The notes under the pieces were generated by a model. That model did not search any database. It saw only the letters and a program-made list of their open reading frames with translations, and had not been told where the DNA came from. Shown here one piece after another: positions 25,640 through 34,656 of a DNA stretch of 64,000 bases. The DNA is taken from the NCBI RefSeq assembly GCF_006442965.1, contig NZ_VFWX01000024.1, positions 1-64,000 on the forward strand. Direction: 5' to 3'. Each line of letters begins with the position of its first letter. Within the stretch, counting starts at the first letter, position 1. The position numbers and the translations under genes are program-made. Origin of the DNA: Mesorhizobium sp. CU3 (GTDB lineage Bacteria > Pseudomonadota > Alphaproteobacteria > Rhizobiales > Rhizobiaceae).

Positions 25640-25694
25640 TGGCGCGGCGTGTCGGAGGCTGGATTCCTGCGTGGCTTTTTGCTAGCGAGGTTGG
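25640..25694 (+). promoter_or_regulatory. conserved leader of TPR-sulfotransferase gene 1
   Basis: Carries GCTGGATTCC, eight bases, then TTTTTGCTAGC and GAGGTTGG just ahead of the ATG. The same block in the same order precedes the three other paralogues (ATGs at 27560, 29476 and 31209). It could be a promoter element or a translational leader, or simply be left from duplication. Confidence 0.5.
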
Positions 25695-27359
25695 ATGAAC
25701 AATCGTCTGCCGCCCGCCTGGGCAAAGCATATCAAGTCCGGTCCCGCGCCGAAACCCCGCTTGCCCCAGCCAAGTCCCAACAAGGCGAATCCGTCGGCGC
25801 AGGCGCGTGTTGACGATCAATTGCTGATGCGGGCCTACGAACATCAACAGGCCAAGCGACTGGCCGAGGCCCAGGATCTATGCCTTGAGGTGCTGGCGCG
25901 TACTCCGAACCATCCGCTGGCGCTTTACATCATGGGCACCGTTTGTCTAGGCTACGACGACGAGGTCGCGCTGCGGTATTTCGCTCGAGCGCTTGGCGAG
26001 GAGCCTAGAAATCCATACTACCATCTCAGCTTGGGCGAAGCCTATGCGAAGCAGAGCGAGTTTTCGGCCGCGATCAAGCACATCCAGTATGCCCTGGAAG
26101 TGCAGCCCGACCTTATCGAGGCGCTTTGCGCCCTTGGTGGCGTCTACACCCAGTTCGACAAACCCGACCTTGCTTTGCCGCTTTATGAAAAGGCGCTGAA
26201 GATCAACAGCGACCACCCCAAAGCACGGATCGGAATGGCCGCAGCCCTTACCGGCCTCGGGCGCATGGATGACGCTGCGTCCTATCTCAAGGAGACAATC
26301 GAACGACGCATTGACGTGGCGGCCGCCTACTATGACCTCGTGCAGACAAAAAAATTCACCGAGGAGCCGCCGGAATTACAGGCGATCCAGCGCGATCTGG
26401 AAAGTCCGGAACTCAAACCTGAGGGCAAGGCGAGTCTCAACTACGCAGCTGGCAAAGTGCTGAATGACCTCAAGCGCTACGCAGAGGCGTTCGACCATTT
26501 CAGCAAGGCCAAGCAGGCCGAAGGCTACGAGTTCGACATTGACAGGCATCGTCGTTTCATCGACTCGACGATCGAGACCTTCACGCCGGACTTCTTTGCC
26601 GAAAGGTCGGGCTATGGCAACCCGTCCGAAGCGCCTGTGTTCGTGGTCGGTATGCCCCGGTCGGGGACGACGCTCACGGAGCAGATATGCGCCAGCCATC
26701 CCGGGGTCCATGGTGCCGGAGAACTCAGCAAGCTGAGACGGGTGGCCAACGCGATCGGGCTGCAAACATCGGCTTCCGACTTAAGCAAACCGGTGGCGAC
26801 GATCACCGAAGACCTGTCCAGGACCTTGGCCGCGGAGCATCTTTCCTATCTGGGGGAACGTGCGCCAACCGCGCTGCGCATCGTTGACAAGATGCCGCAT
26901 AATTTCGAACTGATCGGCCTCCTCACTCTCCTCTTTCCCAACGCGCGCATCATCCACTGCCGCCGCGATGCCATCGACAATTGCGTGTCATGCTATGTCC
27001 TGCCCTTCAGTTCGGCGCACAGCTACAACTCGGACCTGCGGGCGCTCGGCCTTTATTATCGCGAATACGACCGCTTGATGCGCCACTGGAACGACGTTTT
27101 TCCGGGTCGCATCTTCGAGAATCGTTACGAAACTTTGGTTGAGGATCAGGAAACACAGTCCCGCCGCCTAATCGACTATCTCGGGCTACCCTGGGATGAT
27201 GCTTGCCTGCGCTTCTTTGACAGAGATGGCTCGGTCAATACCCCCAGCCGCTGGCAGGTTCGCCAACCGATCTATAAATCGTCGGTAAAGCGTTGGAAGA
27301 ACTATGAGCGCGAGATTCAACCGTTGATCGAAGCACTGGGCGATCTGGCCGAAACATAG
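25695..27359 (+). CDS. TPR-sulfotransferase, paralogue 1
   Basis: A 554-residue cytoplasmic-type protein. The N-terminal motif NRLPPAWAKHIK is followed by a Pro-rich linker, TPR-like helical repeats from about residue 45 to 210 (for example PYYHLSLGEAYAKQSEFSAA and ALCALGGVYTQFDKPDLALP), and a sulfotransferase domain with the 5'-phosphosulfate loop VVGMPRSGTTLTEQIC near residue 318 and the 3'-phosphate motif RIIHCRRDAIDNCVSCY near 430. It should transfer sulfate from PAPS to an unknown acceptor; the TPRs may bind a protein or peptide substrate, as in tyrosine-sulfating enzymes. First of four tandem paralogues. Confidence 0.9.
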   Translation: MNNRLPPAWAKHIKSGPAPKPRLPQPSPNKANPSAQARVDDQLLMRAYEHQQAKRLAEAQDLCLEVLARTPNHPLALYIMGTVCLGYDDEVALRYFARALGEEPRNPYYHLSLGEAYAKQSEFSAAIKHIQYALEVQPDLIEALCALGGVYTQFDKPDLALPLYEKALKINSDHPKARIGMAAALTGLGRMDDAASYLKETIERRIDVAAAYYDLVQTKKFTEEPPELQAIQRDLESPELKPEGKASLNYAAGKVLNDLKRYAEAFDHFSKAKQAEGYEFDIDRHRRFIDSTIETFTPDFFAERSGYGNPSEAPVFVVGMPRSGTTLTEQICASHPGVHGAGELSKLRRVANAIGLQTSASDLSKPVATITEDLSRTLAAEHLSYLGERAPTALRIVDKMPHNFELIGLLTLLFPNARIIHCRRDAIDNCVSCYVLPFSSAHSYNSDLRALGLYYREYDRLMRHWNDVFPGRIFENRYETLVEDQETQSRRLIDYLGLPWDDACLRFFDRDGSVNTPSRWQVRQPIYKSSVKRWKNYEREIQPLIEALGDLAET

Positions 27360-27559
27360 CGCGCGGCTCTGCCGAGTTGAATTCGGCCTCTTGTTTTTGC
27401 CCGAGACAGCAGATGAGTCAGAGACTGCCACTGATCCGGGTCAAGCTTTAGACTTGAGGCGGCCTTCTCACGTGGCGACTACGGAAAAGTGATCATTTCC
27501 TCCAGCCGAAACGGATGGTTTCATGCTGGATTCGCCTGAATTTTCTGTTAGCCGGAATG
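27360..27559 (+). promoter_or_regulatory. intergenic region and conserved leader of paralogue 2
   Basis: Contains GGAAAAGTGATCATTTCC (also present, slightly changed, ahead of paralogue 3 near 29399) and then GCTGGATTCG, TTTTCTGTTAGCC and the ATGATG start. No terminator was seen after paralogue 1. Confidence 0.45.
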
Positions 27560-29230
27560 ATGGTCAATCGACTGCCGCCCGCCTGGGCCAAACACCTCAA
27601 GGCCCAAACTTCGGCGAAGGTCGTGGCACCGAAAGCCCCACTGAAAGTTCAGCCCCACGCCGGTCCGCCCCGCAATCAAGCTGATGGCAGGCTACTGACG
27701 CAGGCCTACGAACTGCAGAAGGCCGGGCGGCTGCAAGAATCCGAGGAGCTATGTCTCAGCGTCTTGGCGCGTACGCCAAACCATCCGCTGGCTCTGTATA
27801 CCTTGGGTACACTTGGAATAGGATACGACGACGAGAAGGCCTTGCGCTATCTTGCTAGGGCGGTCGGTGAAGAGCCGCAAAATCCCTACTTCCACCTTAC
27901 CCTTGGCGAAGTTTATCTGCAGCTCAGCGAATTTACGCCGGCAATCAGACACATCGAACGCGCCCTGGCCTTGAAGCCGGATTTGGTGGAGGCGCTTTGC
28001 GCCTTGGGCGATGCTTACAAAGCATCCGACAAGTCGGAAATGGCGCTGCCTCTTTTCGAGAGGGCGCTCAAGATTAATCCAGATCACTCATCGGCTCGGT
28101 TGGGGCTGCCCAACGCGCTCGCAAGCCTTGGTCGTATGGACGAAGCCGTGGTTCATCTGAAAGACGCCATAGAGCGGCGTATTGAGGTGCCAGCAGCCTA
28201 CAATGTACTTATGCACGCCCGCAAATTCACGGAAGAGCCACCGGAACTCGCAGCAATCTTGGCGGAACTGCAACAGCCGAACCATGGATCTGACGGATTG
28301 CAGGAGCTTCATCACGCTGCGGGCAAGGTGCTCAACGACCTGCGTCGTTACAAAGAGGCGATCGACCACTTCAAGCAAGGAAATCAAACCGGCCGCAAAT
28401 TCGATCTGGACAACTACCGCCGATGGGTCGATGCCATGATCGAAACTTTCACGCCGGAACTCGTGGCCTCAAAAGCCGCTTATGGGAATCTATCTGACGT
28501 ACCTGTTTTCATACTGGGCATGCCTCGATCAGGCACGACACTGACTGAGCAGATTTGCGCCAGCCATCCCAATGTTCATGGCGCCGGCGAACTCAGCAAG
28601 CTTAGGCGGATAGCGAATGGAATCGGGCTCGGATACGGATCTTTCGCGAGTTTGAGCGAAGCGGCCGCTTCGATCACGCCTGAACTCTCTTCGACGCTGA
28701 CCAAGGAACACCTTGCCTATCTCCGAGATCGGGATCCGAACGCGCTTCGGATTATCGACAAGATGCCCCACAATTTCGAGTTGATCGGCCTGATCGATAT
28801 TCTCTTTCCCAACGCGCACTTTATTCATTGCCGTCGAGATGCCATCGACAACTGCATTTCATGCTTCATTCTGAAATTCAATGATGGGCATGCCTATAGC
28901 ACTGATCTTGAGACGCTCGGGCTTTACTACCGGGAGTATGATCGCCTGATGCGCCACTGGGACCGCATTTTTCCGGGGCGCATCTTTCAAAACCGCTATG
29001 AGGCAATGATTGAAAATCAGGAAGAGCAGTCGCGCCGCCTGATAGACTATCTCGGGCTCCCTTGGGACGATGCTTGTCTGAAATTTTTTGATAGAGAGGG
29101 ATCGGTAAATACTTACAGCAACTGGCAGGTTCGCCAGCCGATCTACAGTTCGTCGGTCAAGCGATGGAAAAACTATGAAAGTGAAATCCAACCATTGATC
29201 GACGCCTTGGGCGATTTGGCCGAGACCTGA
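27560..29230 (+). CDS. TPR-sulfotransferase, paralogue 2
   Basis: A 556-residue paralogue with the same plan: VNRLPPAWAKHLKA start motif, TPR-like repeats (PYFHLTLGEVYLQLSEFTPA, ALCALGDAYKASDKSEMALP), 5'-phosphosulfate loop ILGMPRSGTTLTEQIC and 3'-phosphate motif HFIHCRRDAIDNCISCF. An in-frame ATG at 27515 would add 15 residues, but sequence shared with the other copies begins only at the MMVNRLPP pair, so I start at 27560 (27557 is equally possible). By eye its codon use is less GC-rich than that of paralogues 1 and 3. Confidence 0.88.
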   Translation: MVNRLPPAWAKHLKAQTSAKVVAPKAPLKVQPHAGPPRNQADGRLLTQAYELQKAGRLQESEELCLSVLARTPNHPLALYTLGTLGIGYDDEKALRYLARAVGEEPQNPYFHLTLGEVYLQLSEFTPAIRHIERALALKPDLVEALCALGDAYKASDKSEMALPLFERALKINPDHSSARLGLPNALASLGRMDEAVVHLKDAIERRIEVPAAYNVLMHARKFTEEPPELAAILAELQQPNHGSDGLQELHHAAGKVLNDLRRYKEAIDHFKQGNQTGRKFDLDNYRRWVDAMIETFTPELVASKAAYGNLSDVPVFILGMPRSGTTLTEQICASHPNVHGAGELSKLRRIANGIGLGYGSFASLSEAAASITPELSSTLTKEHLAYLRDRDPNALRIIDKMPHNFELIGLIDILFPNAHFIHCRRDAIDNCISCFILKFNDGHAYSTDLETLGLYYREYDRLMRHWDRIFPGRIFQNRYEAMIENQEEQSRRLIDYLGLPWDDACLKFFDREGSVNTYSNWQVRQPIYSSSVKRWKNYESEIQPLIDALGDLAET

Positions 29231-29475
29231 TCGGGCCGTATGATTTTGTCGCGCCGGGAAGCGGAGTGCGATGGGCGCCGTCGAGCGGCAAAGGTCGCGT
29301 GGGAAGCGGTAACGGGACTTTGCCGCCAGCGCGACCGCCTGCGTGCGCTGGTTCCGCTCACGCCGAATTGTCTGAATATGACTTCACGAAGCGACGACGG
29401 AAAAGTGATCGTTCCTTGACGCTGGCACAGCCGGTCTCTTGCTGGATTCCGCGCAGTTTTCTGTTAGCCGGGATG
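29231..29475 (+). promoter_or_regulatory. intergenic region and conserved leader of paralogue 3
   Basis: Carries the GGAAAAGTGATCGTTCC segment near 29399, then GCTGGATTCC, TTTTCTGTTAGCC and ATGATG. The region 29231-29390 holds no other recognisable element. It is open in the frame of the next gene but shows no ribosome site that would justify an earlier start. Confidence 0.45.
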
Positions 29476-31131
29476 ATGGTCAACCGACTGCCGCCCGCCT
29501 GGTCCAAACATCTGAAAGCGCCGGCTGCGCCAGTGGCCGCGCCCTTGCCGAGAGCAAAGCCGTCACCCCCTGCGCAGACGGACGACGTGCTCCTGAGGCA
29601 GGCGGTCGAGCTCCAGCAACTCAAACGGTTTGCAGAGGCTCAGGAACTGTGCTTTCGCGTGCTGGAGAGGACGCCAAATCATCCGGTAGCCCTTTATGTC
29701 ATGGGCACGCTGGTGCTTGGCTTCGATGACGAGCTGGCGTTGCGGTATTTCGCGCGGGCGATCGGCGAAAACCCTCACAACCCCTACTTCCACCTTGGCC
29801 TGGGCGAAGCCTATTCGATGGTCGGGGAACATTCGTCCGCGATAGAGCATTTTCAGCACGCCCTCGAGCTCCAGCCCGACATGGTCGAGGTGCTTTGCTC
29901 GTTGGGGCGTGCTTACGTCAGGGTCGACAAGGCTGAATTGGCCTTGCCGCTTTACGAGAAAGCGCTCGGCATCAACCGCGATTACCCCAAGATTCGTACG
30001 GGTCTGGCCGGCGCGCTCACCAGTCTCGGCCGCATGGATGACGCCAAGGTCCATCTCGAAGAAGCGATCGAGCTTCGCGTCGCGATGCCGGCTGCCTACA
30101 ACAGTCTGGTCAACACGCGCATATATTCCGAAGAGCCGGCCGAACTCAAAGCCATTCTGAGGGAACTCGACGATCCGCGGCTCGATCCGGAAGGGGCGGA
30201 GAACCTTCATTATGCCGCCGGCAAGGTGCTGAACGATCTTCGGCGCTACCAGGACGCCATGGATCATTTCAAGAAGGCCAAGCTGGCGGCGGGTCACAAG
30301 TATGATCTGGAGTCCTATCGCCGTTGGGTCGACGCCACGATCCGCGTTTTCAGTCCGCAAATGCTGGCTGCCAAGGCAGGTCACGGAAACCCGTCCGAAG
30401 TGCCCGTCTTCGTTCTGGGCATGCCGCGTTCGGGAACAACATTGACGGAGCAGATTTGCGCCAGCCATCCCGATGTGCATGGCGCCGGCGAACTCAGCAA
30501 ACTGCGCAGAGCGGCAAACGGGCTCGGCCTCACCAACACCTCGGCGGCGGAGTTGAGCCGCTCGGTCTCGTCGATCACTGGCGACCTGTGCAAGACATTG
30601 GCCGATGAGCATTTGTTCTATCTGCGCGAGCGGGCGCCTTCGGCCCTTCGTATCGTCGATAAGATGCCCCACAATTTCGAGTTGATCGGCCTCATCGGAA
30701 TTCTGTTTCCGAACGCGCGCATCATCCACTGCCGCCGCGATGCCATCGACAATTGCGTTTCATGCTTTACCCAGATCTTCCGCGGAGCACATGGCTACAA
30801 CGCCGATCTGCGCACACTCGGGCTCTACTATCGGGAGTATGATCGGTTGATGCGACACTGGGAGAAGCTCTTCCCCGGTCGTATCTTGGCAAGCCGCTAC
30901 GAGGAGCTCGTCGGGGACCAGGAAGCCCAGTCCCGCCGGCTCGTCGATTTCCTCGGCTTGCCGTGGGACGATGCCTGCCTGCGGTTTTTCGACAGGGGGG
31001 GCTCGGTCACAACTCCCAGTCGCTGGCAGGTTCGTCAGCCGATCTACAAGTCGTCCGTCAAACGCTGGAAGAATTACGAGAACGAAATCCGGCCGCTGAT
31101 ACAGGCGCTTGGCGATCTCGCGGATATTTGA
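29476..31131 (+). CDS. TPR-sulfotransferase, paralogue 3
   Basis: A 551-residue paralogue: VNRLPPAWSKHLKAP, TPR-like repeats (PYFHLGLGEAYSMVGEHSSA, VLCSLGRAYVRVDKAELALP), VLGMPRSGTTLTEQIC and RIIHCRRDAIDNCVSCF, ending LIQALGDLADI. The frame is open back to 29266, but the leader block shared with the other copies lies inside that extension, so I reject the longer form. All PAPS-contact residues seen in the other copies are kept. Confidence 0.88.
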   Translation: MVNRLPPAWSKHLKAPAAPVAAPLPRAKPSPPAQTDDVLLRQAVELQQLKRFAEAQELCFRVLERTPNHPVALYVMGTLVLGFDDELALRYFARAIGENPHNPYFHLGLGEAYSMVGEHSSAIEHFQHALELQPDMVEVLCSLGRAYVRVDKAELALPLYEKALGINRDYPKIRTGLAGALTSLGRMDDAKVHLEEAIELRVAMPAAYNSLVNTRIYSEEPAELKAILRELDDPRLDPEGAENLHYAAGKVLNDLRRYQDAMDHFKKAKLAAGHKYDLESYRRWVDATIRVFSPQMLAAKAGHGNPSEVPVFVLGMPRSGTTLTEQICASHPDVHGAGELSKLRRAANGLGLTNTSAAELSRSVSSITGDLCKTLADEHLFYLRERAPSALRIVDKMPHNFELIGLIGILFPNARIIHCRRDAIDNCVSCFTQIFRGAHGYNADLRTLGLYYREYDRLMRHWEKLFPGRILASRYEELVGDQEAQSRRLVDFLGLPWDDACLRFFDRGGSVTTPSRWQVRQPIYKSSVKRWKNYENEIRPLIQALGDLADI

Positions 31132-31208
31132 GCGAAAGGCGCTCGAGAGATGATCGCAGGCGGGCCGTCATGCTGGATTCCAAGGCCTGTTTTTGCTAGC
31201 CAGAAGTA
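31132..31208 (+). promoter_or_regulatory. conserved leader of paralogue 4
   Basis: A 77-base gap carrying GCTGGATTCC, eight bases, TTTTTGCTAGCC and AGAAGTA before the ATG, matching the leader of paralogue 1 in spacing. Confidence 0.45.
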
Positions 31209-32873
31209 ATGAGCAACCGACTGCCGCCCGCTTGGTCAAAACACCTCAAAGCCCGGTCGGCATCAGGAAACCAGCCGCCGAAAACCACGCAGCCAAAGGT
31301 CAGTCAACCATCGCTGGAGCAGGCAAATGACACGCTGCTCAGGCAGGCGCTCACTTTGTATCGTGACAACAAGGTGCTGGAAGCGGAAGCCCTGTGTCGC
31401 CGTGTTCTGGCGCAGTCGCCCCGGAACCATCTTGCCCTGTATCTGCTGGGAACGTTTGCGAGTGGTCTGGACGATGAAATGGCCATTCGCTGTTTCGAAC
31501 GGGCACTGAAGGAAGCGCCGCGGAATCCCCAGTATCATTTCACCTTGGGCGAGGCCTATTTGAAAGTCGGAGAACATCCGGACGCAGTCAGACATTTTGG
31601 ACTCGCCTGCGAACTGAAACCCGGCTGGGCCGATGCGCTTTGTGCGCTGGGCAAGGCAAACGCGGAATTCGGCAAGGCCGACATTGCGATACCTCTTTAT
31701 CGGAGGACTCTCGAAATCGACGACAGCCACCCGCTTGCCAGAGTGGAATTGGCCAATGCGCTTGTCGGTCTCGGCCGCATGGAGGAAGCGGCAAAATACG
31801 TTAGGGAGGCGATCAGTCGTCGTCAGAATATTGGCGCTGCTTACAATAGCCTGGTCGGTATCCGAAAATTCTCCGGAGAGCCGGAAGAACTGCAGTCCAT
31901 TTTGACTGAAATCGAAAAGCCGGCGCTTGATGGCAAAACAATAAGGCTGCTCCACTACGCGGCGGCCAAAATCCTCAACGATCTTCGACGGTACGAAGAA
32001 GCCATGTTTCATGCGCGGAAGGCGAAAGAGCTCTTGCCGCGGCTCAATATCGATGAATACCGCCGCAGCGTCGATTTCATGATCGACTTGTTCAGCCCTG
32101 AGATGCTGGCCGCAAGGGTAGGGTATGGAAGCGCTTCGGAAGTGCCTGTCTTTGTGATCGGCATGCCGCGTTCGGGCACCACCTTGACCGAGCAGATCTG
32201 CGCCAGCCATCCCGATGTCCACGGTGCCGGCGAATTGACGAAACTTAGGCGCATTACGAACAGGCTGGCGCCGACGACACGCTCTCCTGACGAATTGCGC
32301 AGATCGATCCTTGCTATGACGGCCGATCAGTCGAGATCACTCGCCGATGAGTATCTGGCTCACATCAGGCAAAAATCGCGGGATGCTCCGAGGATCATCG
32401 ACAAGCTGCCCCATAATTTTGAGCTTGTAGGCCTGATCAGGCTGCTTTTTCCCAAGGCTCGCATCATTCATTGCCGCCGCGATACCGTCGACAATTGCAT
32501 CTCATGCTATTTTCTGAACTTCAACGACGACAACGCCTACAACGCCGATCTGAGATCGCTTGGGCTGTATTATCGCGAATATGATAGACTCATGCGTCAT
32601 TGGGACCGGGTTTTTCCCGAGCAGATTCTGCACAATCGTTATGAAGATCTCGTGTCGGATCAGGAAGGGCAGTCGCGCCGCCTGATCGATCACCTCGGTT
32701 TGAAATGGGACGATGCCTGCCTGCGTTTCTTTGACAAGGGCGGGTCGGTTAATACGTTCAGCCGCTGGCAGGTCCGGCAGCCGATCTACACCTCGTCGAT
32801 GAACCGTTGGAAGAATTACGGCAAAGTAATCGAGCCGCTGATCGAGGCCCTGGGTGATCTCGCGGGGTCTTGA
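31209..32873 (+). CDS. TPR-sulfotransferase, paralogue 4 (most divergent)
   Basis: A 554-residue paralogue starting SNRLPPAWSKHLKARS. TPR-like repeats (PQYHFTLGEAYLKVGEHPDA, ALCALGKANAEFGKADIAIP) lead to VIGMPRSGTTLTEQIC and RIIHCRRDTVDNCISCY; note Thr-Val in place of Ala-Ile in the 3'-phosphate motif. The middle region (residues about 225-300) is the least like the others. Ends LIEALGDLAGS. It is last in the array and is followed by a terminator shared with the convergent porin gene. Confidence 0.88.
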   Translation: MSNRLPPAWSKHLKARSASGNQPPKTTQPKVSQPSLEQANDTLLRQALTLYRDNKVLEAEALCRRVLAQSPRNHLALYLLGTFASGLDDEMAIRCFERALKEAPRNPQYHFTLGEAYLKVGEHPDAVRHFGLACELKPGWADALCALGKANAEFGKADIAIPLYRRTLEIDDSHPLARVELANALVGLGRMEEAAKYVREAISRRQNIGAAYNSLVGIRKFSGEPEELQSILTEIEKPALDGKTIRLLHYAAAKILNDLRRYEEAMFHARKAKELLPRLNIDEYRRSVDFMIDLFSPEMLAARVGYGSASEVPVFVIGMPRSGTTLTEQICASHPDVHGAGELTKLRRITNRLAPTTRSPDELRRSILAMTADQSRSLADEYLAHIRQKSRDAPRIIDKLPHNFELVGLIRLLFPKARIIHCRRDTVDNCISCYFLNFNDDNAYNADLRSLGLYYREYDRLMRHWDRVFPEQILHNRYEDLVSDQEGQSRRLIDHLGLKWDDACLRFFDKGGSVNTFSRWQVRQPIYTSSMNRWKNYGKVIEPLIEALGDLAGS

Positions 32874-32973
32874 GCGCCTATTCACCGCTGGCTGGCACGG
32901 GACTGAGCGGCTCACATCGCGGCGATCCCTACAAGCGTCTGACAGTGTCGGCGCGACGATGCCGTGAGTTCCA

Positions 32974-33006
32974 ACAAAAAACCCGGCAGTTGCCCGCCGG
33001 GTTTCG
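32974..33006 (-). terminator. Rho-independent terminator, porin 1
   Basis: AAACCCGGCGGGC pairs with GCCGGGTTT around a short loop; read on the minus strand it is followed by TTTTTTGTTGG. It ends the porin transcript and may also stop the convergent sulfotransferase transcript. Bases 32874-32970 hold nothing else visible. Confidence 0.8.
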
Positions 33007-33027
33007 ATTTTCGACAAGTCGATATTG

Positions 33028-34230
33028 TTAGAAATCGCGCTGGAAGCGGAGGATGCCGCCAACGTTGTTCTTCTTGGTGGCGCCGACCCACACCGACGAG
33101 TTGTCGATGGCGCCCTGGCCGACGCGCTGCCAGTCGACTTCCGCCGTGACCGTAAAGCCGGGAACGACAGTGTAGGCGACGTTCGCCGCGAGACCGATGT
33201 CCTTCCAGTCGTCATACGAAGCCTGGACGTTGAACGAGGTCTTCTCGTTGAACTTGTAGGTGCCGCCGCCCCACAGAGCCCAGCTGCCGCCCCATGGCTT
33301 ATAGAAGCCGCGCCCAAAAGCGTTGATGCCACCGCCGACAGGGTAGGTCTTGTCCAGGTTGCTGGTAGAGCCGTAGCCGACCATGGCGAACAGCGAGAAG
33401 GCGTCGTTGACGTTCACATCGAGGCGAACCTTGCCGGAGACCGACTCGTAGTTGCTGTCATAAGCGACGACGCCGGTGATGGCGCCCCACCCTTGAGTCC
33501 ATTTCAAGCCGCCGACGACATGCGGAACGTAGCTGTCGATCGTGTCGAAGCCCGAGCCTTCTTCCAACGAAGCCACGGCCGAGAGGCCATTGCCGGCGTC
33601 GAAATAATACTGGATCACGTTGGTCTGGAAACCGCCATAGGGGACGATCGTGTCGTTGATGACGTTGCCGGCATAGCCGATGAACGTATCGAAGGCCGAT
33701 TCGTCGGCACCGACGCGCAAGCCACCCAGCTGGATATAGGCGAACTCAAGAGCGAAAGGCGTTTTGTTGTTTGCGGTCCAGCCGGTCGTTCCGCTTTTAC
33801 CGTTGACCTCCGTCCCTCCGGCCAGGAACGGGCTGCCATAGTCGCCGTAGTTGTTGCCGAAGTTGAAGCGGGTTTCGGTAAACGTCTTCAACGTGCCGAG
33901 CTCGGTTTCCTGACCAGTCCAGGTCTTCAGCGTGAAGCGCGTATTCTTGGAGTAGGTCGAGTGGTCGCTGTCGTTCATGTGATCCGGGACGTGATTGGCG
34001 CCGTCGAAGGAACCAGCATCGCCCACGCCGATGTCTTCGCGCACATAGCCGCCGATGCGCAGGCAGGTCTCGGTGCCCGGGATGTAGAAGTAGCCGGCGC
34101 CGTAGACGTCGCAGATCTTGACGTATTCGGCCGGTTCCGGCTCGGCGACGGTCACGGCGTCGGCGGCGCGAGCACCGGAAACTGCGAGCAGAGCCGCAGC
34201 TGAGCCGAGAAGAAGGCTCTTGATGTTCAT
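33028..34230 (-). CDS. outer-membrane porin, Omp2/RopA type, copy 1
   Basis: A 400-residue trimeric-porin-type protein with signal peptide MNIKSLLLGSAAALLAVSG ending ARA, mature start ADAVTVAEPEPAEYVKICD, and the typical FYIPGTETCLRIGGYVR with two cysteines. Beta-strand-rich to a C-terminal GGILRFQRDF, ending in Phe as needed for Bam-dependent assembly. Start at ATG 34230 with GGAGG inside a small hairpin (see 34230-34247). It is divergent from a second copy, with tRNA-Ser in between; first about 195 coding bases are almost identical between copies. Confidence 0.94.
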   Translation of the reverse strand: MNIKSLLLGSAAALLAVSGARAADAVTVAEPEPAEYVKICDVYGAGYFYIPGTETCLRIGGYVREDIGVGDAGSFDGANHVPDHMNDSDHSTYSKNTRFTLKTWTGQETELGTLKTFTETRFNFGNNYGDYGSPFLAGGTEVNGKSGTTGWTANNKTPFALEFAYIQLGGLRVGADESAFDTFIGYAGNVINDTIVPYGGFQTNVIQYYFDAGNGLSAVASLEEGSGFDTIDSYVPHVVGGLKWTQGWGAITGVVAYDSNYESVSGKVRLDVNVNDAFSLFAMVGYGSTSNLDKTYPVGGGINAFGRGFYKPWGGSWALWGGGTYKFNEKTSFNVQASYDDWKDIGLAANVAYTVVPGFTVTAEVDWQRVGQGAIDNSSVWVGATKKNNVGGILRFQRDF

Positions 34231-34247
34231 TTTCTGACCTCCAGTCA
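34231..34247 (-). promoter_or_regulatory. ribosome-site hairpin, porin 1
   Basis: On the minus strand CTGAC-TGGAG-GTCAG ends three bases before the ATG, placing the Shine-Dalgarno GGAG in a five-base loop of a five-base stem. The same block precedes the second porin at 35028-35042. Confidence 0.6.
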
Positions 34248-34565
34248 GAATCGAACGCAAGCGATGCGGGCTCTCGACCAAATTTATAGGCAATGCCTTG
34301 TTATTGCGCTCTTTTTCGCCCTCCGGCACCCAAGCGAAGGGCGTCTGCCGGTGATTGCGTGTCCGGTTTCCGGTCCGCGCTGGTGCTCCAGGAAGGCGCC
34401 TTTGCCTGGCCCAAAAAGGCCGCACAAGTCACGATTCGCCACGTTTGGCCTGATGCGATGCCTATGCTCCACCGCTTTCCGGAGCTGCCGGCCAAATGAT
34501 TTTTCGGCGATTATGGCGCCGGCTTGTTGATTGTGCCCACGCTTTTCTTTATCCAGCGGCGCGAC

Positions 34566-34656
34566 GGAGAGGTGGCCGAGTGGTCGAAGGCGCTCCCCTG
34601 CTAAGGGAGTAGAGGTCAAAAGCTTCTCGTGGGTTCGAATCCCATCCTCTCCGCCA
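34566..34656 (+). tRNA. tRNA-Ser (anticodon GCT)
   Basis: Acceptor stem GGAGAGG/CCTCTCC closes the 91-base gene; anticodon stem CTCCC/GGGAG frames the loop CTGCTAA with anticodon GCT at 34600-34602; a long variable arm (TAGAGG...CTTCTC) marks a class II serine tRNA; T-arm GGGTTCGAATCCC; CCA is encoded at 34654-34656. Reads AGC/AGU codons. The 335 bases before it (34231-34565) show no other gene. Confidence 0.97.

Noticed and set aside
25640..25694. Possible sigma-54 (-24/-12) promoter in the sulfotransferase leader
   Set aside because: GGATTCC and TTTTTGC look suggestive, but the GG-to-GC distance is well over the required ten bases.
29266..29475. 70-residue N-terminal extension of TPR-sulfotransferase 3
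   Set aside because: The shared leader block and start motif lie inside this stretch, so it is noncoding in the other copies.
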